Both the position numbers and the translations under genes were made by a program. DNA of 27,813 nt, taken from contig CALDQY010000105.1 in assembly GCA_937911445.1 (NCBI GenBank), positions 1 to 27,813 of the forward strand, read 5' to 3'. This document shows, one piece after another, positions 18,053 through 25,357 of this stretch. Numbering within the stretch: the first letter of the stretch is position 1; every line of letters starts with the position of its first letter. The notes below the pieces were generated by a model. That model worked only from the letters and a program-made list of their open reading frames with translations, had not been told where the DNA came from and did not search any database. Source of the DNA: an uncultured Rhodobiaceae bacterium (GTDB lineage: Archaea; Thermoplasmatota; Poseidoniia; Poseidoniales; Poseidoniaceae).

Positions 18053-18793
18053 ATGGCATACAACTCGACCAACCCTGTCTTCAAACCAGCCTTTTGGAAT
18101 TCGATTCAAGGCAATGACAGAATGACGCTTGAAGGTACTCTGCAAAAAACTGGGATTTTATTTGGTTTGGCAACAGTCAGTGCTGTGGGCTCAATTGCTC
18201 TTGGCTTCATCATGCCAGGCCTTCTTTACCCGCTCATGCTCTTGGGAATGTTTGGTACGATGGGAATGGGTATGTTCCTTTGGTTCTCTCGACCAGCAGA
18301 ACCTACTGCGTTTGTCATCGTTTACGCAACGCTTGAAGGATTGTTCATCGGACCACTGACGCTCATATTCGAGATTCTTTATCCAGGGATTGCCATCCAA
18401 GCTGGACTTGCTACATTTGGTGTTGTAGCATGCATGCTCACAATTTACTCAGTTGGGATTCTGCGTCCAACACCAACCTTCAACAAAATCGTGTTTACCC
18501 TTGCTGGTTCGATTTTCCTGATGTATTTCATCAACATACTGCTCGTATTCCTGACACCATGGACCTTTCCATTCCTCCATTCCTCAGGAGCAATTGGCAT
18601 AGCTCTCAGCGTCTTCATCATCACTGTCGCATCGCTGATGTTAATTTCGAATTTTGGTATGATCGACGCAGGTGTTCGCATGGGCGCTCCAAAGAAGCAA
18701 GAGTGGTGGGGCGCCTTTGGAATTATGGTGACTGTTATTTGGGTCTACTTTGAGATGCTCCGGTTAATTGCTAAACTACGAGATAACAGGTGA
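18053..18793 (+). CDS. Bax inhibitor-1/YccA-like seven-helix membrane protein
   Basis: Integral membrane protein of the BI-1/TMBIM superfamily (the YccA-like group of uncharacterised prokaryotic proteins). The 246 residues show the group's opening FWNSI...MTLEGTLQKTGILFGL, then about seven hydrophobic helices and a conserved SNFGMIDAGVRMGAPKKQEWWGAFG before the last helix. Better studied BI-1 relatives such as YetJ are pH-sensitive calcium leak channels; whether this branch does the same is unknown. ATG 18053 is preferred because AAGG lies just upstream and the family begins there; the frame is open back to 17822, inside the giant gene, which is a chance extension. It follows the giant gene by 40 bases and leads into the oxygenase gene with a four-base gap. 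Confidence 0.88.
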   Translation: MAYNSTNPVFKPAFWNSIQGNDRMTLEGTLQKTGILFGLATVSAVGSIALGFIMPGLLYPLMLLGMFGTMGMGMFLWFSRPAEPTAFVIVYATLEGLFIGPLTLIFEILYPGIAIQAGLATFGVVACMLTIYSVGILRPTPTFNKIVFTLAGSIFLMYFINILLVFLTPWTFPFLHSSGAIGIALSVFIITVASLMLISNFGMIDAGVRMGAPKKQEWWGAFGIMVTVIWVYFEMLRLIAKLRDNR

Positions 18794-18797
18794 TCGG

Positions 18798-19760
18798 TTG
18801 ACGCGCCCATTGCCAGTCGCTGACCTCAGTGATTTCACATCTGGTGATGAGCAACGAGTCAACGCGTTCATTCAAACCGTTGGCGATTCATTGACCGATA
18901 TTGGCTTTTTTGCCTTAACCAACCACGGGATTGACCTCTCACTGATTGAGGACACATACGAGGAAGCAGAATCCTTCTTTATGCTCAATGAATCTGTTAA
19001 GCGATTGTATGCAAAACCAGAGATTTCTCACCAAAGAGGTTACACTGCGTTTGGTGTTGAGCATGCTAAAGACAACCCAGCGCCGGACTTGAAGGAATTT
19101 TGGCAGACGGGGCGTGGGCAACAAGGGAGTGAAACGGACAACAAATATCCGATGAATATATGGCCGAATGCGCATATTCCGAAGTTTGAGGAGAAAGTCG
19201 ATGACCTCTACAACCAGATGGAGGCAATCTCAAATCAACTTCTTGCAGCATGCAGTTTGTATCTTGGCAAGCAATCCGATTGGTTGCCGTCAATGGCTGA
19301 AAAGGGGAACACCATCATGCGTATCATTCACTACCCACCGCTCGATTCCTCAACACCTGATGGTGCTGTTCGTTCGGCTGCGCATGAGGACATCAATTTC
19401 ATCACACTCCTGATGACTGCTACTGCAGCTGGGCTTCAGGTCATGGATCATGATGGAACGTGGATTGATGTTGAAGGCAATCACGAACAAATCATCGTTG
19501 ATTCAGGGGATATGATTCAGAATCTCACGAATGGATTGTTCAAATCGACGACCCATCGTGTTGTCAATCCAGGAGACCCTACTCAACGTCGATTCTCGAT
19601 GCCTATGTTCGTGCATCCTCGAAACGAAATCGATTTGACACCGCTACCTGAATTTATTGAACAGACCAGTGGTTCTGCGGACTATCCATCGATCTCAGCA
19701 GGTGACTATCTCCATCAGCGTCTTGCAGAGATTGGCTTAGCCTCGACTGATGAGAGTTGA
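18798..19760 (+). CDS. Isopenicillin-N-synthase-like 2-oxoglutarate/Fe(II) oxygenase
   Basis: A cytoplasmic non-haem iron oxygenase of the IPNS/2OG-Fe(II) family; substrate unknown. The 320 residues open with PLPVADLSDF and GDSLTDIGFFALTNHGID, the usual DIOX_N entry. Iron ligands are visible: H196 and D198 in AAHEDINF, and H253 in TTHRVVNP; R265-x-S267 (RFS) is the 2-oxoglutarate carboxylate pair. A TTG start at 18798 is chosen because AGGTGA sits four bases upstream and homology begins directly after; an open frame back to TTG 18768 would overlap the BI-1 gene. The next gene, the nucleoside phosphorylase, begins five bases after its stop, so the two are probably translated from one message. 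Relatives include thymine 7-hydroxylase-type and many unassigned enzymes, so a pyrimidine link is only a guess. Confidence 0.88.
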   Translation: MTRPLPVADLSDFTSGDEQRVNAFIQTVGDSLTDIGFFALTNHGIDLSLIEDTYEEAESFFMLNESVKRLYAKPEISHQRGYTAFGVEHAKDNPAPDLKEFWQTGRGQQGSETDNKYPMNIWPNAHIPKFEEKVDDLYNQMEAISNQLLAACSLYLGKQSDWLPSMAEKGNTIMRIIHYPPLDSSTPDGAVRSAAHEDINFITLLMTATAAGLQVMDHDGTWIDVEGNHEQIIVDSGDMIQNLTNGLFKSTTHRVVNPGDPTQRRFSMPMFVHPRNEIDLTPLPEFIEQTSGSADYPSISAGDYLHQRLAEIGLASTDES

Positions 19761-19765
19761 TTTCA

Positions 19766-21037
19766 ATGCACATCCCAAATCTGCTTGCCAAGAAGCGGGA
19801 TGGATTGGCACTTGCTCAACATGAAATTGAATGGTTCATACAACATCTTCATGAAATCCCGAACGAGCAGGTTGGCGCATTTCTGATGGCATGCCAAATC
19901 AATGGCTTGGATTCTCAAGAAACAACCTACCTCACCAAAGCCATGCTCGAACAAGGAGAACGCCTACCACAACGTGACAGTGCAGTTGACAAACATTCCA
20001 CAGGAGGCGTCGGCGACAAAATGAGTTTGGTTCTTGCACCAGCATTACGCGCATGCGGAGCGGTTGTGCCTATGCTTGCAGGAAGAGGTTTAGCGCATAC
20101 TGGAGGTACCATTGACAAGTTGGAATCCATCCCGGGATTCAACACGGGTCTATCCATCGATGAGATGTCGACAAACCCGTGCTTCATATCGAGACAAACT
20201 GCAGAAATCGCTCCGACAGATTCGATTCTTTACGCAATCCGTGATGTAACCGCAACTGTTCCTTGTATTGGATTAATCACAGCATCCATCTTATCGAAGA
20301 AAGCTGCTGAAGGTATCCAGTCGCTGGTTCTTGATGTGAAATTTGGGCGAGCAGCGTTCATGCAACACTCCGAAGATGCACGAAAACTCGCAGAATCCAT
20401 GGTTCGCGTTGGAACTGAACTTGGAATTGAAGTCAATGCACAACTCACACAGATGGATCATCCCATTGGGGAATGGCTTGGAAACAGTCACGAGATTGCT
20501 GAATCCATTGCCTGTCTCAAAGGAATGGGTCCACATGATACGATGGAGTTGGTATACGCTCAAGCAGATGCATTAGGTTTTGACATTTCTGAGTCTATTA
20601 AGAATGGTTCAGCTCTTCTCGAGTTCAAATCCATGCTTGAACGTCAAGGGGTTGAATCTACTCTTGCTCAGCAACTCCTCGACGATCCATGGAGCGTCTT
20701 GCCACGTGCGCCTCAACAATACGCACTTCTCGCAGAACAATCGGGATTTGTGGCTGATCTTGATGCTCTCGCTATCGGCCAAGTTCTATGTGAAGCGGGC
20801 GCTGGTCGTTCGAAGCAAGGTGAAGACATCGACCATGGCGTAGGTATTCAAATTCACAAGCATATTGGTTCACCTGTCGAAGTGGAAGATGTCATCATGA
20901 CCTTGGATGGTCCGTTTGGCATTGACATGCAACTTATCCAACGATTGAAGAATTCCATCACCATCTCAGACTATCAGGTATCTGTTGGCTCTCGAATCCT
21001 TGAAACAGTGACAATCTCTGACTGCTCGACGACTTGA
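19766..21037 (+). CDS. deoA: Thymidine / pyrimidine-nucleoside phosphorylase
   Basis: Cleaves thymidine (and possibly uridine) with phosphate to the base and (deoxy)ribose-1-phosphate. The 423 residues have the bacterial/eukaryotic length of about 430 and lack the roughly 80-residue N-terminal domain of archaeal AMP phosphorylase (DeoA-like, about 500 residues). The phosphate loop K76-HSTGGVGDK, followed by LVLAPALRACGAVVPMLAGR and GLAHTGGTIDKLESIPGF, is the family signature, and DVKFGRAAFM is typical of the catalytic domain. The C-terminal domain (DHGVGIQIHKHIGSPVEVEDV) is complete. ATG 19766 is used; a TTG at 19757 overlapping the oxygenase stop is possible. Because the bacterial-type enzyme is unusual in archaea, it may be acquired by transfer. 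Deoxyribose-1-phosphate use fits nucleoside salvage, perhaps fed by the surface PLD protein upstream. Confidence 0.93.
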   Translation: MHIPNLLAKKRDGLALAQHEIEWFIQHLHEIPNEQVGAFLMACQINGLDSQETTYLTKAMLEQGERLPQRDSAVDKHSTGGVGDKMSLVLAPALRACGAVVPMLAGRGLAHTGGTIDKLESIPGFNTGLSIDEMSTNPCFISRQTAEIAPTDSILYAIRDVTATVPCIGLITASILSKKAAEGIQSLVLDVKFGRAAFMQHSEDARKLAESMVRVGTELGIEVNAQLTQMDHPIGEWLGNSHEIAESIACLKGMGPHDTMELVYAQADALGFDISESIKNGSALLEFKSMLERQGVESTLAQQLLDDPWSVLPRAPQQYALLAEQSGFVADLDALAIGQVLCEAGAGRSKQGEDIDHGVGIQIHKHIGSPVEVEDVIMTLDGPFGIDMQLIQRLKNSITISDYQVSVGSRILETVTISDCSTT

Positions 21038-21051
21038 ATTGATGGAAGCCA

Positions 21052-21058
21052 TGATAAA
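21052..21058 (+). promoter_or_regulatory. Possible TATA box of the tRNA-Asn gene
   Basis: TGATAAA lies 23-29 bases before the mature tRNA 5' end. It is weak as a consensus but well placed. Confidence 0.28.
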
Positions 21059-21080
21059 GGAGATGTTAGTGGCCAAACTC

Positions 21081-21153
21081 GCCGATTTAGCTTAGCTGGT
21101 GGAGCGTGGGACTGTTAATCCCAAGGTCGTGGGTTCGAGCCCCACAATCGGCG
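21081..21153 (+). tRNA. tRNA-Asn (GTT)
   Basis: Acceptor GCCGATT pairs with AATCGGC, discriminator G; D arm GCTTAGCTGGTGGAGC; anticodon stem TGGGA/TCCCA around CTGTTAA gives anticodon GTT; T arm GTGGG-TTCGAGC-CCCAC. No CCA is encoded and no intron is present in the anticodon loop. It stands alone between deoA and a small ORF. Confidence 0.96.
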
Positions 21154-21175
21154 TAATTTAGCACCCAACTAAAGC

Positions 21176-21182
21176 AAGGTGA
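21176..21182 (+). promoter_or_regulatory. Strong ribosome binding site of the 49-residue ORF
   Basis: AAGGTGA ends four bases before ATG 21187. It is among the better Shine-Dalgarno matches in the window, supporting translation of the small ORF. Confidence 0.55.
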
Positions 21183-21186
21183 AACC

Positions 21187-21336
21187 ATGGTTTCTGAAAC
21201 AGTTCTCGGCGTTCTGTTCTGCTTCTTGCTTCCGCTTGCGGTTGCAGCCCGCTTTTGGCATTGGTATACGTTTTTCAAACGCGGTCAAAGAATCAAAATG
21301 ATTCAAGCGATGCAAAACGGGCAAAACGATGATTGA
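21187..21336 (+). CDS. 49-residue single-TM membrane peptide, function unknown
   Basis: ATG 21187 to TGA 21334-21336 encodes a peptide with a hydrophobic helix (VLGVLFCFLLPLAVAA), then an aromatic-basic stretch (RFWHWYTFFKRGQRIK) and a polar tail. The strong Shine-Dalgarno, the placement filling the gap between tRNA-Asn and guaAB, and the four-base distance to the convergent guaAB stop all suggest a real gene. It has no recognisable family and lies below common ORF length cut-offs. The juxtamembrane aromatic/basic cluster would sit on the cytoplasmic side by the positive-inside rule. The main alternative is a spurious ORF. Confidence 0.6.
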   Translation: MVSETVLGVLFCFLLPLAVAARFWHWYTFFKRGQRIKMIQAMQNGQNDD

Positions 21337-21340
21337 CGCT

Positions 21341-22288
21341 TTACTCCCACTCAATCGTACCTGGTGGTTTGTGGGTAATGTCGTAGACAACTCGGTTGAC
21401 AGCACCCTTGACCGTGTTGGTGATTCGAGTACTGATCTTCTGCAGGATGTGATGTGGAATCTCCGAGTATCTTGCAGACATTCCGTCCATGCTCCGTACT
21501 GCACGAACAACGATTGTCTCTCCATAAGCACGTACATCGCCATGGACACCCACTGAACGAACGGGTAGAAGTGCTGCAAAGTATTGCCACGGCAATTCCA
21601 TTTCTCCAGCTTCTGCACCGGCCTCGAATTCTTCCTCAACAATTGCACAAGCCTCGCGAACAACCTCGACACGTTCCGGAGTCAATTCTCCGAGTGTTCG
21701 AACCGCTAGACCAGGGCCTGGGAATGGTTGTCGCTCTGCGACAATGATGTCCAGTTCTCGAGCGAGTTCTCGAACTTCATCTTTGTACAACTCACGGAGT
21801 GGTTCGACAACTTCCAGCGTCATGTCTTCTGGCAATCCACCAACATTGTGATGCGATTTGATGGTATCACGAACACCACCGCCTGACTCAATCCAGTCTG
21901 GTGCAATCGTTCCTTGTACGAGGTACTTTGCACCACATTTCTTCTGCTCATCCTCAAAAATTCGAATAAACAGTTCACCGATGACCTTGCGCTTCTGCTC
22001 AGGTTCAGTGACGCCCTTCAATGCCTCAAAGTAACGATCTGCAGCCTTGACAGTGATGAGGTTGATACCTTGCTCTGCAAGCATTGCCTCAATTTCTTCA
22101 GTCTCGTTCTTGCGCATGAAGCCTGTATCAACGTAGACACAATGTAGGAGGTCTCCAACAGCCTTGTTGGCAATAACCGCTGCAACAGTTGAATCTACTC
22201 CGCCTGAACACGCAATGATAGCAACATCGTCGATGGTCGCTTTCAATTGCTGAATCGATTCTTCGATGAATTCAGGCGCATCGAACAT
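21341..22288 (-). CDS. guaAB: GMP synthase subunit B (ATP-pyrophosphatase)
   Basis: Adenylates XMP and aminates it to GMP, using ammonia delivered by a separate glutaminase subunit. The 315 residues carry the PP-loop SGGVDST (28-34), YVDTGFMRKNE, GTIAPDWIESG and, in the C-terminal dimerisation domain, PFPGPGLAVR and a final THKPPGTIEWE. The class I glutaminase domain of bacterial GuaA is missing by design: the two-subunit form is archaeal. No guaAA gene is present in this window. ATG 22288 lies one base after the purE stop, with an AGGG upstream, so the two genes should be co-transcribed and translationally linked. Confidence 0.95.
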   Translation of the reverse strand: MFDAPEFIEESIQQLKATIDDVAIIACSGGVDSTVAAVIANKAVGDLLHCVYVDTGFMRKNETEEIEAMLAEQGINLITVKAADRYFEALKGVTEPEQKRKVIGELFIRIFEDEQKKCGAKYLVQGTIAPDWIESGGGVRDTIKSHHNVGGLPEDMTLEVVEPLRELYKDEVRELARELDIIVAERQPFPGPGLAVRTLGELTPERVEVVREACAIVEEEFEAGAEAGEMELPWQYFAALLPVRSVGVHGDVRAYGETIVVRAVRSMDGMSARYSEIPHHILQKISTRITNTVKGAVNRVVYDITHKPPGTIEWE

Positions 22289-22289
22289 C

Positions 22290-22769
22290 TCAAGCCCTGC
22301 CGTTCACTTCTCGGTCCATTTGGAGAACGCGCTCAACTTGGTCGAGTTTATCTTGAACGAGGCGTTGTGCCATGTCATCGTTGACAAGTGCAAGCATTTG
22401 CACTGCGAGGTGGCCTGCATTGTCACCACGATCGACACCGACGGTTGCTGCTGGAACGCCCGGTGGCAACTGAACGATAGAAAGGAGTGAATCGTATGGA
22501 ACACGACCGCCACAAGGAACACCGATGACTGGTTTTGTTGTCAATGCTGCAACCGCACCGGGGAGTGCAGCTGCAAGACCAGCCATCGCAATGAAAACCT
22601 TGCATCCATCTTCTTCAGCTTTGTGAATGATGTCTTCAACGAATTTTGGAGAGCGGTGCGCAGATGCCACACGTAGTTGGTAGTTTACGCCAAATTTGTC
22701 AAGCACCTTTGTGCACTTTTCAGCAATCGGCATGTCAGACTTCGAGCCAAGTAAGATAGATACATCCAT
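22290..22769 (-). CDS. purE: N5-carboxyaminoimidazole ribonucleotide mutase
   Basis: Catalyses the carboxylation-related step giving CAIR in purine synthesis. The 159 residues have the family's GSKSDMP phosphate loop, SAHRSP with the active-site His, AMAGLAAALPGAVAALTTKPVIGVP, and DSLLSIVQLPPGVPAATVGVDRGDNAGHLAVQML. These read as the class I (N5-CAIR mutase) type in its archaeal variety rather than class II AIR carboxylase. A partner purK is not in the window. ATG 22769 is chosen; a TTG two codons earlier is the only alternative. No Shine-Dalgarno is visible, while a TATA-like box lies about 28 bases upstream, suggesting a leaderless message that continues into guaAB. Confidence 0.94.
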   Translation of the reverse strand: MDVSILLGSKSDMPIAEKCTKVLDKFGVNYQLRVASAHRSPKFVEDIIHKAEEDGCKVFIAMAGLAAALPGAVAALTTKPVIGVPCGGRVPYDSLLSIVQLPPGVPAATVGVDRGDNAGHLAVQMLALVNDDMAQRLVQDKLDQVERVLQMDREVNGRA

Positions 22770-22793
22770 GACCAATTCGCAGCGCGGGTAGTT

Positions 22794-22800
22794 CTTTTAG
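22794..22800 (-). promoter_or_regulatory. TATA-like box for the purE-guaAB operon
   Basis: CTAAAAG on the minus strand is centred about 28 bases before ATG 22769. With no Shine-Dalgarno before purE, this fits a leaderless transcript starting at or near the ATG. Confidence 0.42.
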
Positions 22801-22808
22801 ATGACCCC

Positions 22809-23423
22809 TCACTCTTCTTCGACCAAAAACTGCTCGAGGTCAAAGATCTGGTCTGAAAACACATCAAGATGCAGCCAACAACCATCGTCTTGAAATTCAC
22901 AATACATGACGGCAAGTTGCTGTTTCGTACGAGAAATTGCCATGAGACCGTTGCTCGGTTTTGCATTCATAATCTTCCAATGGCCTAAACGAGACGGATT
23001 CAGTTGGAGGTAGGTTTTCGAATCCCATTCTCTACGAAATTGAACACCGAAACCTGCGGAGGTTTTCTCAGCAACCCGATACGTTGTGAAAAAAAAGCCA
23101 AAACAAAAACCGAGTGCAATCCAATGCGAAATCTGGTCAACAAACACGGAAACAACAGATACAAGAAAGAGGACGACGCTTAGATGAACGCCACGATGCA
23201 AAACAAGGACTCTACGTTGAGAGAATGTTGAAAACAAAGCCAAACCAAGAAGAAGATTTGAAACGAGGATTAGCCAAGGTACGAATGCAGTGTGCTTTCC
23301 TGAGACAAGCATGAGGATTGGGAACGCCATCGTTAGCAGAGATCCTGCCATTGTAAAGAGTGGCGTAATCATGATTGCCTTCTCTTCGGAAGGATACCAT
23401 CCGCCAACGAACAGTCCAACCAT
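22809..23423 (-). CDS. Four-helix membrane protein with C-terminal soluble domain, function unknown
   Basis: No family recognised. The 204 residues have hydrophobic helices near 18-41, 47-66, 77-96 and 98-113, followed by about 90 soluble residues (from RVAEKTSAGFGVQFRREWD) with a beta-like pattern ending in acidic VEEE. The start at 23423 is supported by GGAAGGG directly upstream. It lies 39 bases before purE on the same strand, but purE has its own promoter-like box, so joint transcription is uncertain. Divergent from the small membrane protein at 23505. Confidence 0.77.
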   Translation of the reverse strand: MVGLFVGGWYPSEEKAIMITPLFTMAGSLLTMAFPILMLVSGKHTAFVPWLILVSNLLLGLALFSTFSQRRVLVLHRGVHLSVVLFLVSVVSVFVDQISHWIALGFCFGFFFTTYRVAEKTSAGFGVQFRREWDSKTYLQLNPSRLGHWKIMNAKPSNGLMAISRTKQQLAVMYCEFQDDGCWLHLDVFSDQIFDLEQFLVEEE

Positions 23424-23475
23424 AACCCTTCCAGTTCAATCGAGTTCTTTTGCCTGTTGGGTATCGGCGATGCTG

Positions 23476-23482
23476 TTATATT
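23476..23482 (+). promoter_or_regulatory. TATA box for the small membrane protein gene at 23505
   Basis: TTATATT is centred 26 bases before ATG 23505 in an AT-rich stretch, and no Shine-Dalgarno is visible. This is the clearest leaderless-type archaeal promoter in the window. Confidence 0.55.
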
Positions 23483-23504
23483 CTTGTGATAATTTACTAT
23501 CATA

Positions 23505-23879
23505 ATGGAGCAAGTCTATCGTTGCGACTCGGATTCTTTTTTTGCTCGTTTGTCAGAGCACGGGGATTTACAGGTGATTCATCGTGGACAAGAAGCCCAA
23601 GTGTATCGTGGCTTGCTTCAGTTTGTTCGCCTCAGTTACCATGAAATCGGTGATGAACTCTTAGTTCGATTCCGTCCTAGCATTACACTGATTGGATTAA
23701 TGATGCTCTCGTCGATCTTGGTTGCTACAGCCTTTGTCGCCCCATGGTGGTGGCTTCTAATCGAAATTATTCTGCTGTCAATGGCGTTGATCATCAATTC
23801 GTCTCAATTGACATGGGAATTGCTGCAGTTCACGCAGGAACCCATTACGCTACGAACTCACTCATCATCGAATGGATGA
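23505..23879 (+). CDS. 124-residue membrane protein with two adjacent helices, function unknown
   Basis: No family recognised. A polar N-terminal part of about 55 residues (with HRGQEAQVYRGLLQFVRLSY) is followed by two close hydrophobic helices near 60-78 and 80-98, and a polar tail. A layout with a soluble part and a helical hairpin recalls small bacterial PH-like or SHOCT-type membrane proteins but no motif proves this. The TATA box and lack of Shine-Dalgarno suggest leaderless transcription. Its last 22 bases overlap the 3' end of the convergent gcvPB. Divergent partner: the four-helix protein at 22809-23423. Confidence 0.7.
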   Translation: MEQVYRCDSDSFFARLSEHGDLQVIHRGQEAQVYRGLLQFVRLSYHEIGDELLVRFRPSITLIGLMMLSSILVATAFVAPWWWLLIEIILLSMALIINSSQLTWELLQFTQEPITLRTHSSSNG

Positions 23880-25357
23880 CGCAAGCAAAGGTTGCGGGCA
23901 GCGTAAACCTCGTCGACACGACGGACTGGCGTGGTCGTTGGGGCGTTGTGCAACGTTTCTGCATCGAGTTGGAGGACTTTACAGAAGTCTCTCGCAAATG
24001 TATCGAGTGTTTCTTTTGACTCCGTCTCCGTTGGTTCGATCATCATACATTCCGGGACGACGAGTGGGAAATACACCGTTGGAGCCATGTAGCCCATGTC
24101 GAGAAGTCCCTTGGCAACATCCATTGCAGAGATACCCAAGGCTTCCTTTGCAGGGCCGAGTGAGAGTGTGAACTCGTGCTTCGCAACAATGGTGTCTGCC
24201 CCATCGACGAAGAGGTGATCTACACCTGCTGCTTTGGCTTCTCGATGAATGGCATGGCGGAGGTAGTTGGCATTCAAGACCGCATGTTCCGACATGGTTC
24301 GTAATTCTTTACCGTAGCGTCGATAATAGGCCCAGCATCGGAGGACTGCCCCTGCATTACCGTGCCATTGTTGCACCTTACCGATGGTGTGTTCTGGCGT
24401 GTGCCAAGTATACCAGTAATCGTCAACACACTGCTTCTTCTCGTCATCCGTAGGAGCACGACGAGCGACAATTGGAGATGGTAGGAATGGGGCAAGGTGC
24501 TCCTTGACTCCGATTGGTCCAGACCCTGGCCCGCCTCCACCGTGTGGCTGACTGAAGGTCTTGTGAAGATTGTAGTGAACGGCATCAAAGCCCATCAAAC
24601 CTGGACTTGTGCGCCCAAGAATGGCGTTGAAATTCGCACCGTCATAATACATCAACCCCCCAACTTCGTGAACAATGGAGGAAGCTTCTGCAATATCCTG
24701 TTCAAACAGCCCAAGTGTGTTCGGATTGGTGATCATCATTGCAGCAGTGTCGTCGCCAACGACAGCCCGTAAGGCAGACAAGTCGATGCGTCCATCTTCT
24801 TGACTCGGGATTTCAATGATTTCAAATCCAGCCATGGCGGCACTGGCAGGATTGGTCCCGTGGGCAGAGTCAGGGACGATGACCTTGGTACGATGGTGTT
24901 CACCTCTGTGGCGGAAGTATTCTTGGAAGCAGCGAACCGCCGTAAACTCGCCCTGGGCACCAGCAACAGGTTGCAACGTTACTGCGTCCATACCTGCACA
25001 GATTGCAAGCATATCTTGCATTTCATAATAAATTGAAAGCAATCCCTGCAATTGATGTTCTGGCTGGTGTGGGTGGATGTCCGCAATTCCTGGAAGTTGA
25101 GCAACGACTTCGTTGACTCTTGGATTGTGCTTCATAGTACAGGACCCCAAGGGGTAGAATCCGGTATCGATTCCGAAGTTTCGCTTTGAAAGCCATGTGT
25201 AATGACGCACCATTTCGGGTTCGGATAAACGAGGCCATCGAGGCAGTTGTTGACGCGCCATGTTGCTTGGTACACCAAGTTCACTGGCTGGGAGCATTGG
25301 CGCCGGTTGAGCGTAGCCTTTGCCTTCTGCACCAAAGTGTTCGAACAGTCGACTCAA
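23858..25357 (-). CDS. gcvPB: Glycine dehydrogenase (decarboxylating) subunit 2
   Basis: PLP-dependent half of the split P-protein of the glycine cleavage system, releasing CO2 from glycine and passing the aminomethyl group to the lipoyl H-protein. The 499 residues show FYPLGSCTMKHNPRVNE, the PDSAHGTNPASAAMAGFE substrate loop, ITNPNTLGLFE, MYYDGANFNAILG and the PLP-lysine motif NLHKTFSQPHGGGGPG with K266. TTG 25357 is selected: AGGAGGTGA lies four bases before it and it overlaps the TGA of gcvPA by two bases. An open frame to 25378 would place the ribosome binding site inside the gene. Normal for family length (about 480-510). Its 3' end overlaps the convergent gene at 23505 by 22 bases. Confidence 0.96.
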   Translation of the reverse strand: MSRLFEHFGAEGKGYAQPAPMLPASELGVPSNMARQQLPRWPRLSEPEMVRHYTWLSKRNFGIDTGFYPLGSCTMKHNPRVNEVVAQLPGIADIHPHQPEHQLQGLLSIYYEMQDMLAICAGMDAVTLQPVAGAQGEFTAVRCFQEYFRHRGEHHRTKVIVPDSAHGTNPASAAMAGFEIIEIPSQEDGRIDLSALRAVVGDDTAAMMITNPNTLGLFEQDIAEASSIVHEVGGLMYYDGANFNAILGRTSPGLMGFDAVHYNLHKTFSQPHGGGGPGSGPIGVKEHLAPFLPSPIVARRAPTDDEKKQCVDDYWYTWHTPEHTIGKVQQWHGNAGAVLRCWAYYRRYGKELRTMSEHAVLNANYLRHAIHREAKAAGVDHLFVDGADTIVAKHEFTLSLGPAKEALGISAMDVAKGLLDMGYMAPTVYFPLVVPECMMIEPTETESKETLDTFARDFCKVLQLDAETLHNAPTTTPVRRVDEVYAARNLCLRHPFDDE

